This document shows positions 34,620 to 44,580 of a stretch of DNA of 64,000 nucleotides, piece after piece. The notes under the pieces are model-generated. The model did not search any database and was not told where the DNA came from. It was given only the letters and a program-made list of their open reading frames with translations. Origin of the DNA: Kushneria phyllosphaerae (lineage in GTDB: Bacteria; Pseudomonadota; Gammaproteobacteria; Pseudomonadales; Halomonadaceae); assembly GCF_900312995.1 (NCBI RefSeq), contig NZ_ONZI01000001.1:682001-746000 (forward strand), written 5' to 3'. Made by a program: the position numbers and the translations under genes. The stretch's first letter is position 1; each line of letters starts with the position of its first letter.

Positions 34620-36089
34620 ATGCATACCACCTTCTTTCTGATCGGATTTTTTGCCTTTTTACTGGCGATGATCGTTTTTGGCAGCGTGATGTCACGGCGC
34701 TACCGCGGCGATGGTGACAACTTCCTGCTCGGCGGGCGCGGCGTGCCCGTCTTTTTGACCATCGGCACGACCGTGGCGACCATGGTGGGCACCGGCTCCA
34801 GCATGGGCGCGGTCGGCTTTGGCTATAACAATGGCTGGGGCGGAGCGCTTTACGGTATCGGTGGGGCGATCGGCATCCTGCTGCTGGCCTGGTGGTTTGC
34901 CCCCATGCGTCGGCTTCGTTTCATGACCATGAGCGAGGAGCTTGCCTATTACGTGGGCGGCAGTCGGCTGGTGCGCAACGTGGTGGCGGTGCTGATCTAT
35001 GTGGCCAGCATCGGCTGGCTGGGCGCTCATATCCTGGGAGGGGGCATGTATCTGTCCTGGATTGCCGGTATCGATCTGAATCTGGCCAAGATCATCGTGG
35101 CGATCGGCTTCGGGCTTTACTGCGTGATCGGCGGCTACATGGCGGTGGTCTGGACCGATACCGTGCAGGCCGTGCTGCTCTTTTTGGGGTTTATCGCCAT
35201 GGCGGTGTTTGCGCTGATCGATATCGGCGGGTTCTCGCATCTGGGGGATAACATGAGCCCGGGCGCGGCCGAGAGCTGGTTTGGCGTGGCGCAGCTGGGG
35301 CTGGTGCCGGCGCTGTCGCTGGCGGTCGTGGTCGGTGTGGGCGTGCTGGCCACACCGTCGTACCGTCAGCGTATCTATTCGGCGCAGTCGGTGAGCAGCG
35401 TGCGCCGCTCTTTTGTGTTTACTGGCGTGCTGTATCTGGCCTTTTCCATCATCCCGGCGATTGTCGGCATGGCGGCGCATACGCTGGCGCCGGATCTGGA
35501 TAACAGCAACTACGCCTTTCCCTATCTGGCCACTCAGGTGCTGCCGATGGGTATGGGCATGCTGGTACTGATTGCCGGGCTTTCCGCCACCATGTCGAGC
35601 GCCAGCTCCGATGCGCTGGCAGGCGTGGCGATCATGATGCGTGATCTGTGGGTCATGACAACCGGACGGACACCGGCGCCGGAGAAGGTGGTCTTTTTCT
35701 CGCGTATCGCACTGGTGGTGACCATCGGTCTGGCGCTGGCCTTTGCGCTGATCACCGACAACGTTATTACCTATATCACCACCATGATTGCCACCGTCAT
35801 GTCGGGACTTTTTGTCTGCGGTCTGCTGGGGCGTTTCTGGACGCGCTACAACTGGCAGGGTGCAATGGCCACGCTGGTCGCCGCCTCTACCACCTCACTG
35901 ATCGTCTCGGCCAGTGGCGGGCTCAAGGCGTTCTGGGGCAACCCCAGTATTCCGGCGGTCGTGGTGGCGATGCTGGTGGGTGTTGTGGTCACCCTTGCCA
36001 CGCCACGCTCAAGCATCACCCGTGAGCAGGCCCTCATGACTCTGAATGAGGAGCGCGCGCGTATGGAAACCCCTGCCGTCAAAACTTGA
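34620..36089 (+). CDS. Sodium:solute symporter (SSS family)
   Basis: Inner-membrane carrier of 489 residues with about 13 helices. It has GGRGVPVFLTIGTTVATMVG in helix 2, GGYMAVVWTDTVQAVLLFLG (the SSS signature) and AGLSATMSSASSDALAG with the Ser/Thr pair that binds sodium. AAGAGG stands 7 bases before ATG 34620. Last gene of the D-amino-acid cluster; it probably imports the substrate with sodium, as suits a halophile. Confidence 0.9.
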   Translation: MHTTFFLIGFFAFLLAMIVFGSVMSRRYRGDGDNFLLGGRGVPVFLTIGTTVATMVGTGSSMGAVGFGYNNGWGGALYGIGGAIGILLLAWWFAPMRRLRFMTMSEELAYYVGGSRLVRNVVAVLIYVASIGWLGAHILGGGMYLSWIAGIDLNLAKIIVAIGFGLYCVIGGYMAVVWTDTVQAVLLFLGFIAMAVFALIDIGGFSHLGDNMSPGAAESWFGVAQLGLVPALSLAVVVGVGVLATPSYRQRIYSAQSVSSVRRSFVFTGVLYLAFSIIPAIVGMAAHTLAPDLDNSNYAFPYLATQVLPMGMGMLVLIAGLSATMSSASSDALAGVAIMMRDLWVMTTGRTPAPEKVVFFSRIALVVTIGLALAFALITDNVITYITTMIATVMSGLFVCGLLGRFWTRYNWQGAMATLVAASTTSLIVSASGGLKAFWGNPSIPAVVVAMLVGVVVTLATPRSSITREQALMTLNEERARMETPAVKT

Positions 36090-36104
36090 GAAAAGTGGCC
36101 TATA

Positions 36105-36142
36105 GAAAAGGGGCGCCCCCATTGATAGGAGCGCCCCTTTTC
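36105..36142. terminator. Bidirectional terminator after the symporter
   Basis: GAAAAGGGGCGC and GCGCCCCTTTTC pair perfectly over 12 bases around a 14-base loop, between the convergent symporter and PAP2 genes. Confidence 0.85.
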
Positions 36143-36180
36143 CATGAGCTTCCATACGCGGATATCTAAAGCGGGTCAGC

Positions 36181-36987
36181 TCAGAACATCACGCGTAGCA
36201 GGCCGCCGACCAGCTCGCGCAGTTCTTCTACCAGCGTGGCAATGCCGTAACAGGCGATAAACGCCAGCGGGTAGAACCAATGCGGCGCCGTCTGGCTGAA
36301 GCCGGCAAACCAGGCGCCAATGCGCTGAAAGGGGGGTAACAGTGCGACCTGAACGGTCAGAATCGCCAGCGCGCCTCCGCCGATGATATCGGTAATGAAG
36401 TGAAAGCCGAGATAGATGCGGGTAAAGCAGAGCAGGGTGGCAAAAGCGATGGCGACCAGTCCCAGTTTGCGATGCAGGCGCCAGATGACATAGGCCAGCC
36501 CGATATATACTGCGGCATGATCACTGGGAAACGAGCTGAAATCGTGCAGGGTCTGGGCATCGATCCCGGTGGGCGGGGTCATGTTCAGCGTCTGGTCCTG
36601 CAGAGGGCGGGGATGCGCCGGGGTCAGCTGCTGCATGATGCGGCTGAGCGCCGCCGATCCGAAGGCCGCAACGGTGCAGGCCAACAGTTCCGCGCGACGA
36701 GGCATCAGTGATGGCATGAACCACAACGCCCAGAAGCCGGCGACGAGCACCACCCCCGAAATCAGGTTCTGATAGGAGAGCACGTTCATGACGAAATCAA
36801 ACAGCGCGCTTTCACGGGCCATTTGATTGATGCCCAGCATGATCCGGTCTTCCATGCCCAGTGGCATGACAAAGGTGATCAGCGTGGTGAGCACCAGCAG
36901 TGCCAGTGCTGTCAGGGCCACAAGACTTTCGCGAATCATGGGGGATCGAGAAGTCCTGCCGTCATACCGAGCGGATGAGGTCGTCAT
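36181..36987 (-). CDS. PAP2-family membrane phosphatase
   Basis: Integral membrane protein of 268 residues with about six helices. The three PAP2 motifs are present as LTPAHPRP, FPSDHA and RIYLGFHFITD, with the catalytic histidines in SDH and GFH. Likely an undecaprenyl-diphosphate or phosphatidylglycerol-phosphate phosphatase; the substrate cannot be told. The first Lys of motif 1 is not clear. An internal Met at codon 17 is an alternative start. Confidence 0.85.
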   Translation of the reverse strand: MTTSSARYDGRTSRSPMIRESLVALTALALLVLTTLITFVMPLGMEDRIMLGINQMARESALFDFVMNVLSYQNLISGVVLVAGFWALWFMPSLMPRRAELLACTVAAFGSAALSRIMQQLTPAHPRPLQDQTLNMTPPTGIDAQTLHDFSSFPSDHAAVYIGLAYVIWRLHRKLGLVAIAFATLLCFTRIYLGFHFITDIIGGGALAILTVQVALLPPFQRIGAWFAGFSQTAPHWFYPLAFIACYGIATLVEELRELVGGLLRVMF

Positions 36988-37086
36988 GAGCTACCAGATT
37001 AAATTTAAATTAATGTGACCGTAGTATGACGATTCAAAACTCCATAAATTGTGTCACTTCGTGCATATTGTTTTGCCTGTCGATAC

Positions 37087-37114
37087 AAAAAAGCCCGAAT
37101 GCATACATCCGGGC
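37087..37114 (-). terminator. Terminator of the 3-hydroxyacid dehydrogenase gene
   Basis: On the minus strand GCCCGGATG-TATG-CATTCGGGC (one mismatch) is followed by TTTTTTG, 27 bases past the stop at 37141. Confidence 0.8.
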
Positions 37115-37140
37115 GTGGTTTTATACGGTGCCAATGTTGA

Positions 37141-38022
37141 TCAGCTGTCCTGTCGGCGCAGGTAGTCATGCACCACGGCGATGTCCTGTTCGCCCAGGCC
37201 TGCATTTACCGCATCGCGCCAGATCTCGCTGATGCGCATCAGTCCCGGCAAGTCAGTATCACCAGCGGCATCGAGTGCGAGCAGGGCATCCTTGAGACCC
37301 CACTCCAGCGCCATCTGAGCGCTGTACTCCTCACTGCCAATCTTGTCGAGCTTGGCCTTCACGTAGGGCGCGGCCAGCGGGCCACCGTCGAGCACCGACC
37401 AGAATTCTTCGGTAGAAAAGCCAAGCGTCTGCGCCAGGCGGGCGCTTTCGGCAATGCCCTGCATCATGTGGATCAGCCAGGCGTTGACGACAAGCTTCAT
37501 GCGCGAGCCACGTCCGGCATCGCCCAGCCAGACCACGCGTTTGGAGATGGCGTTGAAGACTGTATCGATGCCGTCGGCAGCCTTTTGATCACCGCTGGCC
37601 AGCACCGAGATGGTGGCCTGCTCGGCCGGCGCCTTGGTGCCGGAGACCGGCGCATCGATAAAGACCACATCCGGACGCGCCGTTTTGATCTCGCGAATCA
37701 GCGTTTCGGTCTGCTCAACGCCAATGGTGCCCATCTGGATCACCACGCCCTTTTCGGGCAGATGACTCAGCGCGCCGCCGTCACCCAGCAAAACGTCACA
37801 CGTCGTCTCAAAATCCGGCAGCATGGTGATGACAAATCGGGCACCGCTGACGGCGTCAATGGCACTGTCGGCATTGAGCGCCCCGCGTTCGGCCAGATCG
37901 TCTCCGCGTGAACGGGTGCGGTTCCAGACCCGTACCGGCAGATCATTTTTCAACAGGTTGGCGGCAAAGGCGTGGCCCATGGCGCCCAGGCCAAGGACAA
38001 CAACGGTCGTGTCATGTGACAT
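37141..38022 (-). CDS. 3-hydroxyisobutyrate dehydrogenase-like protein
   Basis: Beta-hydroxyacid dehydrogenase of 293 residues. Rossmann motif VVVLGLGAMGHAFAANLL at the N-terminus, NRT after strand 2 indicating NADPH, DAPVSGTKAPAEQATISVLASG (the substrate-binding DxPVSGG motif, here SGTK) and the catalytic Lys in GRGSRMKLVVNAW. The usual GG of DAPVSGG is replaced by GT, and the catalytic region matches the imine-reductase/beta-HAD border, so the substrate is open. GGAG lies 10 bases before ATG 38022. Single gene. Confidence 0.82.
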   Translation of the reverse strand: MSHDTTVVVLGLGAMGHAFAANLLKNDLPVRVWNRTRSRGDDLAERGALNADSAIDAVSGARFVITMLPDFETTCDVLLGDGGALSHLPEKGVVIQMGTIGVEQTETLIREIKTARPDVVFIDAPVSGTKAPAEQATISVLASGDQKAADGIDTVFNAISKRVVWLGDAGRGSRMKLVVNAWLIHMMQGIAESARLAQTLGFSTEEFWSVLDGGPLAAPYVKAKLDKIGSEEYSAQMALEWGLKDALLALDAAGDTDLPGLMRISEIWRDAVNAGLGEQDIAVVHDYLRRQDS

Positions 38023-38095
38023 GAGGCAGTGCTCCATTGAGGATGGCAAACAGGTCGCATCAGCGTAGCGCGACGAGCTCCAAAGGAAAACGCAA

Positions 38096-38121
38096 TAACG
38101 CCCCGACAGGGCGGGGCGTTA
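38096..38121 (-). terminator. Terminator of the zinc alcohol dehydrogenase gene
   Basis: TAACGCCCCG and CGGGGCGTTA pair perfectly around ACAGGG, 21 bases past the stop at 38142; the T run is short. Confidence 0.65.
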
Positions 38122-38141
38122 GGGTGATGGCGCAGAAGATC

Positions 38142-39308
38142 TTACGGCGTCAGCACGATCTTTCGGCAGTCATCTTCCTTGGCATCAAACAGGCGATAGG
38201 CCTCGGCGGCCTGGTCGAGTTTCATGCGATGGCTGATGATCGCTTCGGGCTGGAGTCTGCCCTGGTCAATAGCTTCCATCAGGGTCGGCAGATAATCATG
38301 AACGTGCGTCTGGCCGCCCTTCATGGTCAGCCCCTTGTCGAAGAAGTCGCCGATCAAAAAGCCATTCACGGCACCGGCGTAGACCCCCGGAATGCTGATG
38401 CTGCCCCCGCGACGAACGGCGGCCATGCACTGATGCAGGGCGATATCGCTGCTTTCGACCTCGAAGTTGTTCATGGCGGGCATTTTGCCGCCGTGCCCCT
38501 TGGCCTCGTAACCTACCGCATCGATCACGGCGTCCACGCCACGACGGCCTTCGCTCATTTGAATGATGGCTTCGGCCACATCCTCGACCTGATCAAAGTT
38601 GAGGGTCTCGACGCCATAGGTCTTCTGCGCGAAATCAAGGCGATACTGCTGATTGTCGACCATGATGATCTGCTCGGCACCTTCCATGCGTGCACACGCC
38701 GCTGACATCAGGCCCACCGGGCCGGCCCCGAAAATGGCTAAGCTCGAGCCCCTTGTGACGCCGGCGTTAAGCACGGCCTGGTAGCCGGTCGGCAGGATGT
38801 CCGACATGAACAGCACCTGCTCGTCGTCCAGGCCGTTCGGGATGGCATAGGGGCCGGCATTGGCGTTTGGCACGCGCACGTACTCGGCCTGACCGCCGGG
38901 AATGCCGCCGTACATGTGTGAAAAGCCAAACAGCGCTGCCGGCGCCGGGATCGACTTCTTGTTCAGCGCCGCGCCCTCGTTGGGGTTGGTGGTCTCACAC
39001 GCCGCATACAGCGAATGCTGACAGAAAAAGCAGCTGCCGCAGGCAATCACGAACGGCACGACCACGCGATCTCCCTTCTTGACGCTGGTGACGGCAGGAC
39101 CGGCCTCTTCAACGATGCCCATGAACTCGTGACCAAAAATGTCGCCGGGCTCGGTGGCCGGCATCGAGCCGCGGTAAAGGTGAAGATCAGAGCCGCAGAT
39201 GGCCGTCGAGGTCACGCGCAGAACAATATCATCGTCCTGCTGGAGTGTGGGTTCGGGAACGTTTTCAACGCGAACGTCGTTGCTGCCCTGATAAACCAGT
39301 GCCTTCAT
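38142..39308 (-). CDS. Zinc-dependent alcohol/formaldehyde-type dehydrogenase
   Basis: Medium-chain dehydrogenase of 388 residues. Catalytic zinc ligands: Cys in [15 protein letters not shown] in FGHEFMG; the structural zinc Cys set is [16 protein letters not shown]. The NAD motif is [14 protein letters not shown] with Asp in MVDNQQYRL. The segment [17 protein letters not shown] and length place it near the glutathione-independent formaldehyde dehydrogenase group. A long 334-base leader precedes the next upstream gene; no regulator is adjacent. Confidence 0.88.
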   Translation of the reverse strand: MKALVYQGSNDVRVENVPEPTLQQDDDIVLRVTSTAICGSDLHLYRGSMPATEPGDIFGHEFMGIVEEAGPAVTSVKKGDRVVVPFVIACGSCFFCQHSLYAACETTNPNEGAALNKKSIPAPAALFGFSHMYGGIPGGQAEYVRVPNANAGPYAIPNGLDDEQVLFMSDILPTGYQAVLNAGVTRGSSLAIFGAGPVGLMSAACARMEGAEQIIMVDNQQYRLDFAQKTYGVETLNFDQVEDVAEAIIQMSEGRRGVDAVIDAVGYEAKGHGGKMPAMNNFEVESSDIALHQCMAAVRRGGSISIPGVYAGAVNGFLIGDFFDKGLTMKGGQTHVHDYLPTLMEAIDQGRLQPEAIISHRMKLDQAAEAYRLFDAKEDDCRKIVLTP

Positions 39309-39532
39309 GATGTTTCCTCCGTGAAATTTCCGGTCAGCGTGGTGACCGACAATATGGGCGATGGTCGACGTCCTGCCGACACGGGAAGAAGGATAGAAAG
39401 CAAGGCGATAGTCTGCTAACGATTTATCGATACGTGATGTAAACGGGTGGGTCTGTCTATCTATCAGACGGACAGTGATGGTTGCCCGTCATGAGAAGGC
39501 AAAGGAAAGGGGCGATGACAGCGCTGACATGA

Positions 39533-39564
39533 CAACGGGCGCCTCCTGAAGAAGGCGCCCGTTG
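39533..39564 (-). terminator. Hairpin after the 26-residue peptide gene
   Basis: CAACGGGCGCCT and AGGCGCCCGTTG pair perfectly over 12 bases around CCTGAAGA, 30 bases past the peptide stop. No long T run follows. Confidence 0.6.
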
Positions 39565-39593
39565 ATGGCCCGTGGTGGCTTGCCTGTCAGTCG

Positions 39594-39674
39594 CTAGGCC
39601 AGTGCGGCAAAGACAAAAAACAGCACCAGAACGATGCCGGCCACGATCACAATCAAAAGCCGCGGGTCCTTCAT
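39594..39674 (-). CDS. 26-residue single-helix membrane peptide
   Basis: Short gene read from ATG 39674: MKDPRLLIVIVAGIVLVLFF then VFAALA and a TAG stop. AGAGGATG stands just before the start, giving an AGAGG ribosome-binding site 7 bases upstream. A charged start (KDPR) and about 20 hydrophobic residues make one transmembrane helix, N-terminus probably in the cytoplasm. It lies 33 bases downstream of serA and before a strong hairpin, so it belongs to the serA transcript. No homologue is recognised. Small size makes chance possible, but start signal, hydrophobicity and terminator agree. Confidence 0.65.
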   Translation of the reverse strand: MKDPRLLIVIVAGIVLVLFFVFAALA

Positions 39675-39707
39675 GGCATCATCCTCTTTGGGCCGGGCGG
39701 CCGTGGA

Positions 39708-40955
39708 TTACTCACTGTCGGCCTGAGAGTAGAGCACGCGCGTGCGCAGGGTATGGTTGACCTCGCGCAGGGCATTGAGCGCCTGTTCACCATAAGCCTT
39801 GTCGACATCAATGACCACGTAGCCGACTTCTTCATTGGTCTGAAGAAACTGCGCAGAGATGTTGATGCCTTCATTACCCAGTACGCGGTTGATCTCGGAA
39901 AGCACTCCCGGCACGTTGGCGTGAATATGTAAAAGGCGGTGCTTGTCCGGGTGCGACGGCAGGGCGACTTCGGGAAAGTTGACCGAGGTGATGGTCGTGC
40001 CGTTGTCGGAAAAGGTAATCAGCTTTTCGGAGACTTCAACACCGATGTTTTCCTGCGCCTCGACGGTGGAGCCGCCAATGTGGGGGGTCAGGATCACGTT
40101 ATCGAATTTGCGCAGCGGCGAGACAAATTCCTCGTCATTGCCCTTGGGCTCGACCGGGAAAACGTCGATGGCAGCGCCCAGCAGTTTGCCGGATTCCAGC
40201 ACCTCAGCCAGTGCCTCAATGTCGACGACCTTGCCGCGCGAGGCATTGATCAGGTAACTGCCCTGTTTCATCAGCGCCAGTTCGTCACGACCGATCATCC
40301 AGGTGGTTGAACGGGTTTCCGGCACGTGCAGGGTGACGATGTCGGCGCGCGCCATCAGCTCCTGTAGGCTGCCGACCTGGCGGGCGTTGCCCATGCCCAG
40401 CTTGGTGATGGTGTCGTAATAGATGACGTTCAGGCCTACCGACTCGGCCATTACCGACAGCTGGGCACCGATGCTGCCGTAGCCGACGATGCCCAGCGTC
40501 TTGCCACGGGCCTCAAACGAGTTGCTGGCGGACTTCAGCCAGCCACCCCCATGGGCGCGAGCATTTTTCTCGGGGATGCCGCGCAGCATCATGATGGTCT
40601 CGGCCAGAACCAGCTCTGCAACCGAGCGGGTATTGGAGTAGGGCGCATTGAACACCGGAATGCCGAGCTTGAGGGCCGCCGGCAGATCCACCTGATTGGT
40701 GCCGATGCAAAAACAGCCGATGGCGACCAGGCGCTCGGCGGCGCTCAACACACGTTCGTTCAATTGCGTGCGCGAACGAATACCGATGAAATGGGCGTCG
40801 CGGATCTTCTCGATCAGATCCTCTTCGCTCAGCGACGTCGTCAGACGCTCGATATTGCTGTAACCGGCATTTTGAAAGTTGTCCACGGCGGACTGGTGGA
40901 CGCCCTCGAGCAGCAGAACCTTGATCTTGCTCTTGTCCAGAGACGTTTTAGCCAT
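39708..40955 (-). CDS. serA: D-3-phosphoglycerate dehydrogenase
   Basis: First enzyme of serine synthesis, 415 residues, E. coli-type with one C-terminal ACT domain. NAD motif GIVGYGSIGAQLSVMAE; catalytic Arg in NASRGKVVD, Glu in DVFPVEP region, His in LTPHIGGSTVEAQ. The ACT domain (about 345-415, HIHANVPGVLSEINRVLGNEGINI in outline) binds serine for feedback inhibition. A likely extension of the transcript carries the 26-residue peptide gene. Confidence 0.96.
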   Translation of the reverse strand: MAKTSLDKSKIKVLLLEGVHQSAVDNFQNAGYSNIERLTTSLSEEDLIEKIRDAHFIGIRSRTQLNERVLSAAERLVAIGCFCIGTNQVDLPAALKLGIPVFNAPYSNTRSVAELVLAETIMMLRGIPEKNARAHGGGWLKSASNSFEARGKTLGIVGYGSIGAQLSVMAESVGLNVIYYDTITKLGMGNARQVGSLQELMARADIVTLHVPETRSTTWMIGRDELALMKQGSYLINASRGKVVDIEALAEVLESGKLLGAAIDVFPVEPKGNDEEFVSPLRKFDNVILTPHIGGSTVEAQENIGVEVSEKLITFSDNGTTITSVNFPEVALPSHPDKHRLLHIHANVPGVLSEINRVLGNEGINISAQFLQTNEEVGYVVIDVDKAYGEQALNALREVNHTLRTRVLYSQADSE

Positions 40956-41340
40956 GTGCGCATCAACCCTTTAATCGGCTGGCCTGAGGGAAAGTCGGAA
41001 TACGGATAGCGGGCGTGGCCCGATATCGGCCGAAATCAATCGGGCATCGATGTGGCAGCGGGAGAGGCTGCCCGGATGGCCCGGCTCGGCGGGGCGGTTA
41101 TCCTAGCATGGTGGCGGTCATGGTGCATGGCCTGCCCCTGCGCGCCTCGTTGAAACTTCCGCATTTTTCAGATGAATCCGGTGCAGGCAGGGGCTTTTCA
41201 AAGTGGGTTGTGTGATGCCCTGATCCGTGGGCCGGGCGGCGTCAAACGCGTAGCGGATGTGTATACTTGGAGGCTGTCGGTGCCTGAGCGTTGCCGACGT
41301 CTTGATCTCAAGCCATGTACCGGCGTTCACAGGATTACGC
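40956..41340. other. Divergent promoter region serA / xseB
   Basis: 385 bases without a supported gene. A -10-like TATACT in TGTGTATACTTGG lies at 41262-41267, 74 bases before xseB, without a clear -35. A GC-rich stem lies near 41050-41080. Short open frames here have no ribosome-binding sites and no recognisable product. Confidence 0.4.
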
Positions 41341-41652
41341 ATGACAACAAGGCCCGAGTCCGCGCACTTGAATGATCAGACCGCTGCAGCGTCATCGACG
41401 CCGGCGGTGCAGACCCCGTCCGATTTCGCCGGGGCCCTGACCGCGCTTGAAGCTCTGGTCAGACGCCTGGAATCGGGGGATTTAAGCCTTGAAGCCTCGC
41501 TTGAGGATTTCGAGCACGGCATCGCGCTGGTTCGTGACGCGCGCACGCGCCTTGAACAGGCCGAGCTGCGGGTACAGCAGCTGCTGGAGCAGAGTGACGG
41601 CTCACTGATGTCACCACCGCTGGATGAACAATCGCGAGACAACGACGCATGA
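41341..41652 (+). CDS. xseB: Exodeoxyribonuclease VII small subunit
   Basis: 103 residues; the small subunit coats the XseA nuclease. The conserved core is ALTALEALVRRLESGDLSLEASLEDFEHGIAL in outline followed by a coiled coil with LEQAELRVQQLLE. The N-terminal 25 residues are extra and Ala/Thr-rich. AGGA lies 8 bases before ATG 41341. It is followed 10 bases later by ispA, the usual xseB-ispA-dxs order. Confidence 0.93.
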   Translation: MTTRPESAHLNDQTAAASSTPAVQTPSDFAGALTALEALVRRLESGDLSLEASLEDFEHGIALVRDARTRLEQAELRVQQLLEQSDGSLMSPPLDEQSRDNDA

Positions 41653-41662
41653 TGGGTGAGAC

Positions 41663-42562
41663 ATGACGGTGGACACGGCGGGGGTGAATGTTGGCGCCCT
41701 GATGACAACGCTGCGTGACAGGATCGAGACGCAGCTGGGCGCGGTGCTGGAAAACGCAGCGCCTGCGCAGGCTTCCCGGCTTGAAGAGGCCATGCGCTAC
41801 AGCGTGCTGGGCGGTGGCAAGCGACTGCGCGCCATTCTGGTCTACGCCGCCGGTCAGGCACTGGCGGCAGACGACGCGGCACTGGATGCCCCGGCTGTGG
41901 CGCTTGAGCTGATTCATGCCTACTCGCTCGTCCATGACGATCTGCCGTGCATGGATGACGATGATCTACGCCGTGGGCGGCCCACCTGCCACCGCGCCTT
42001 TGACGAGGCCACGGCCCTGCTGGCAGGCGATGCCCTGCAGACGCTGGCCTTTGAAGTGCTGGCCGGAACCGGGCAGCCGCGGGCCGCCGAGATGGTGGCA
42101 ACGCTTGCCCGCTGTGCCGGCCGTGCCGGCATGGCCGGGGGCCAGGCGTTGGATCTGGACGCCGTGGGTCGCCAGCTGGATGTTGAGGCCCTGATGGCCA
42201 TTCATCATCACAAGACCGGTGCTCTGATCGAGGCGGCACTGTCGCTGGGCGCGCTGGCCGCACCCAGCGTTCAGCCGGTGCATCTACAGGCGCTGAGCGA
42301 ATATGCCCGGGCCATCGGGCTCGCCTTCCAGATTCAGGACGACATTCTGGATGTGACCGGCTCGACCGAGGTGCTGGGCAAGACCCAGGGCGCCGATGCG
42401 CTGCGTGACAAGCCGACCTATCCGGCGCTGCTCGGGCTGGAAGAAGCACAGCGCCGGGCCCGCGCCCTGCTGGATCAGGCGCTGGCAGCCCTGACCCCGC
42501 TGGGCGAGCGTGGCGAGACGCTGGCCGCCATCGCCCGTTACATGATCGAGCGCGATCACTGA
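41663..42562 (+). CDS. ispA: (2E,6E)-farnesyl diphosphate synthase
   Basis: Prenyltransferase of 299 residues that makes farnesyl diphosphate from isopentenyl and dimethylallyl diphosphate. The first Asp-rich motif is LVHDDLPCMDDDDLRRGRPT, the second is FQIQDDILDVTG, and GGGKRLRA binds the substrate. It sits between xseB and dxs in one transcript, linking early and late steps of isoprenoid synthesis. Confidence 0.96.
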   Translation: MTVDTAGVNVGALMTTLRDRIETQLGAVLENAAPAQASRLEEAMRYSVLGGGKRLRAILVYAAGQALAADDAALDAPAVALELIHAYSLVHDDLPCMDDDDLRRGRPTCHRAFDEATALLAGDALQTLAFEVLAGTGQPRAAEMVATLARCAGRAGMAGGQALDLDAVGRQLDVEALMAIHHHKTGALIEAALSLGALAAPSVQPVHLQALSEYARAIGLAFQIQDDILDVTGSTEVLGKTQGADALRDKPTYPALLGLEEAQRRARALLDQALAALTPLGERGETLAAIARYMIERDH

Positions 42563-42649
42563 CACGACCGTGCGTTGGACAAGACACTTATTGATGTCCC
42601 GGGGTTATACAGGACCAGGGACAGGATCCTGACAGGCCATTGAGGCGCT

Positions 42650-44548
42650 ATGAAGCTGTTTGACAATATACCCACCACAAGACCGGCCACGCCGCTGCTG
42701 GACCGCATCGAGGCGCCTTCGGACCTGCGCAGCCTCGATGAGCAGCAGCTTCTGCGCCTGGCCGACGAACTCAGGGCTTTCCTGCTCTATAGCGTCGGCT
42801 GTACAGGGGGCCACTTTGGCGCCGGCCTTGGGGTCATCGAGCTGACCATCGCGCTGCATCAGCAGTACAACACGCCGCACGACCGACTGGTCTGGGACGT
42901 GGGTCATCAGACCTATCCACACAAGATCCTGACCGGGCGACGCGAGGCGATGGAAAGCATGCGCCGCTATCGGGGTCTGGGTGCCTTCCCGCGTCGTGAG
43001 GAGTCGACCTATGACACCTTTGGCGTGGGGCATTCCAGTACTTCCATCTCGGCGGCACTGGGCATGGCGCTGGCGGCGCGTACCCGCGGTGACAATCGTC
43101 GCGTGTGTGCCGTGATTGGTGACGGTGCGCTGACGGCCGGCATGGCCTTCGAGGCGCTGGCGCATGCCGGCCACGTCGATGCCAACATGCTGGTGGTGCT
43201 CAATGACAACGAGATGTCGATCTCGGAAAACGTGGGCGGCATGGCCACCTATCTGGCCCGCATTCTCAACAGCGGCCCCTATGTGGCGGCCCGCGAGGGC
43301 AGCAAGCGGGTGCTGTCGCATCTGCCCGGCGCGCTGGACATTGCCCGACGTACCGAAGAGCACGTCAAGGGCATGCTCACGCCGGCCACGCTCTTTGAAG
43401 AAATGGGCTTTAACTACGTCGGCCCCATCGACGGTCACGATCTGCCGCTGTTGATTCGCACCCTGCGTGAGCTGAAAAACCGCAAGGGACCGCAGTTTCT
43501 GCACATCGTTACCCGCAAGGGCAAGGGTTTCGAGCCTGCCGAAGGCGACCCGATCGGCTATCACGCGATCACCAAGCTCGAAAAGGACAAAAGCGAGGTG
43601 CCACCGGTGCCCGCCCCCAAAAAGTTCAAGTTCTGCAACGTCTTCGGCCAGTGGCTGTGCGATACCGCCGAACGCGATGCGCGTCTGGTCGGCATTACGC
43701 CGGCCATGCGTGAAGGTTCCGACATGATTCGCTTCTCAAAGGAGTATCCGGAGCGTTACTACGACGTGGCGATTGCCGAGCAGCATGCGGTCACGCTGGC
43801 CGCCGGCATGGCCTGCGAAGATGTCAAGCCGGTGGTGGCGATCTACTCCACCTTCCTGCAGCGCGGCTACGATCAGCTGGTCCACGATGTCGCCGTGCAG
43901 GGCCTCGATGTGACCTTTGCCATCGACCGCGCCGGTCTGGTCGGTGAAGACGGCGCGACCCATCACGGCACGCTGGATCTTTCCTATCTGCGCTGCGTGC
44001 CGGGCATGGTGGTCATGGCGCCCAGTGACGAGCGCGAGTGCTATCGCATGCTGACCACGGCCTATCAATACGAAGGGCCGGCGGCGGTGCGATATCCGCG
44101 TGGCACCGGACCGGGTACGGCCTTTGAGCCGGGTCTTGAACCGCTGGAGATTGGCCGCGCCGATCTGCGACGGGAAGGTCAAAAGGGCGAGCAGGGTGTG
44201 GCGCTGCTGGTCTTTGGCAGCCTGCTGACGCAGGCGCTCAAGGTCGCCGAGCGGCTCGATGCCACGGTGTATGACATGCGTTTTGTGAAACCGCTGGACC
44301 GTGAGGCCATCCTGGCAGCGGCGGCAGAGCACGGTCTGGTCGTGACCCTTGAAGAGAACGTGATTGCCGGCGGGGCCGGCAGTGGCGTCGGCGAACTGCT
44401 AGCGGCTGAAAACGTGCGCACTTCTCTTTTGCATCTGGGCATCCCCGATCACTTCATCGAGCACGGCACACCCGGTGAACTGCTGTCTGAGTGCGGGCTG
44501 GATGCCGAGGGCATCGAGGCCTCGATTCGCCGTCGTCTGGGTCACTGA
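42650..44548 (+). CDS. dxs: 1-deoxy-D-xylulose-5-phosphate synthase
   Basis: Thiamine-diphosphate enzyme of 632 residues that condenses pyruvate and glyceraldehyde 3-phosphate, first step of the MEP pathway. [17 protein letters not shown] opens the family core; [31 protein letters not shown] spans the thiamine motif (GDG to NDN); [12 protein letters not shown] and [20 protein letters not shown] are further diagnostic. 87 bases follow ispA, so the operon xseB-ispA-dxs is likely. Confidence 0.97.
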   Translation: MKLFDNIPTTRPATPLLDRIEAPSDLRSLDEQQLLRLADELRAFLLYSVGCTGGHFGAGLGVIELTIALHQQYNTPHDRLVWDVGHQTYPHKILTGRREAMESMRRYRGLGAFPRREESTYDTFGVGHSSTSISAALGMALAARTRGDNRRVCAVIGDGALTAGMAFEALAHAGHVDANMLVVLNDNEMSISENVGGMATYLARILNSGPYVAAREGSKRVLSHLPGALDIARRTEEHVKGMLTPATLFEEMGFNYVGPIDGHDLPLLIRTLRELKNRKGPQFLHIVTRKGKGFEPAEGDPIGYHAITKLEKDKSEVPPVPAPKKFKFCNVFGQWLCDTAERDARLVGITPAMREGSDMIRFSKEYPERYYDVAIAEQHAVTLAAGMACEDVKPVVAIYSTFLQRGYDQLVHDVAVQGLDVTFAIDRAGLVGEDGATHHGTLDLSYLRCVPGMVVMAPSDERECYRMLTTAYQYEGPAAVRYPRGTGPGTAFEPGLEPLEIGRADLRREGQKGEQGVALLVFGSLLTQALKVAERLDATVYDMRFVKPLDREAILAAAAEHGLVVTLEENVIAGGAGSGVGELLAAENVRTSLLHLGIPDHFIEHGTPGELLSECGLDAEGIEASIRRRLGH

Positions 44549-44580
44549 CGCCCTTCATCAACCGGAAACAGAATCATCTC

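Noticed and set aside
44491..44580. Extended N-terminus of DjlA
   Set aside because: Would overlap the end of dxs by 58 bases and place an Arg/Ser-rich segment before the membrane anchor.
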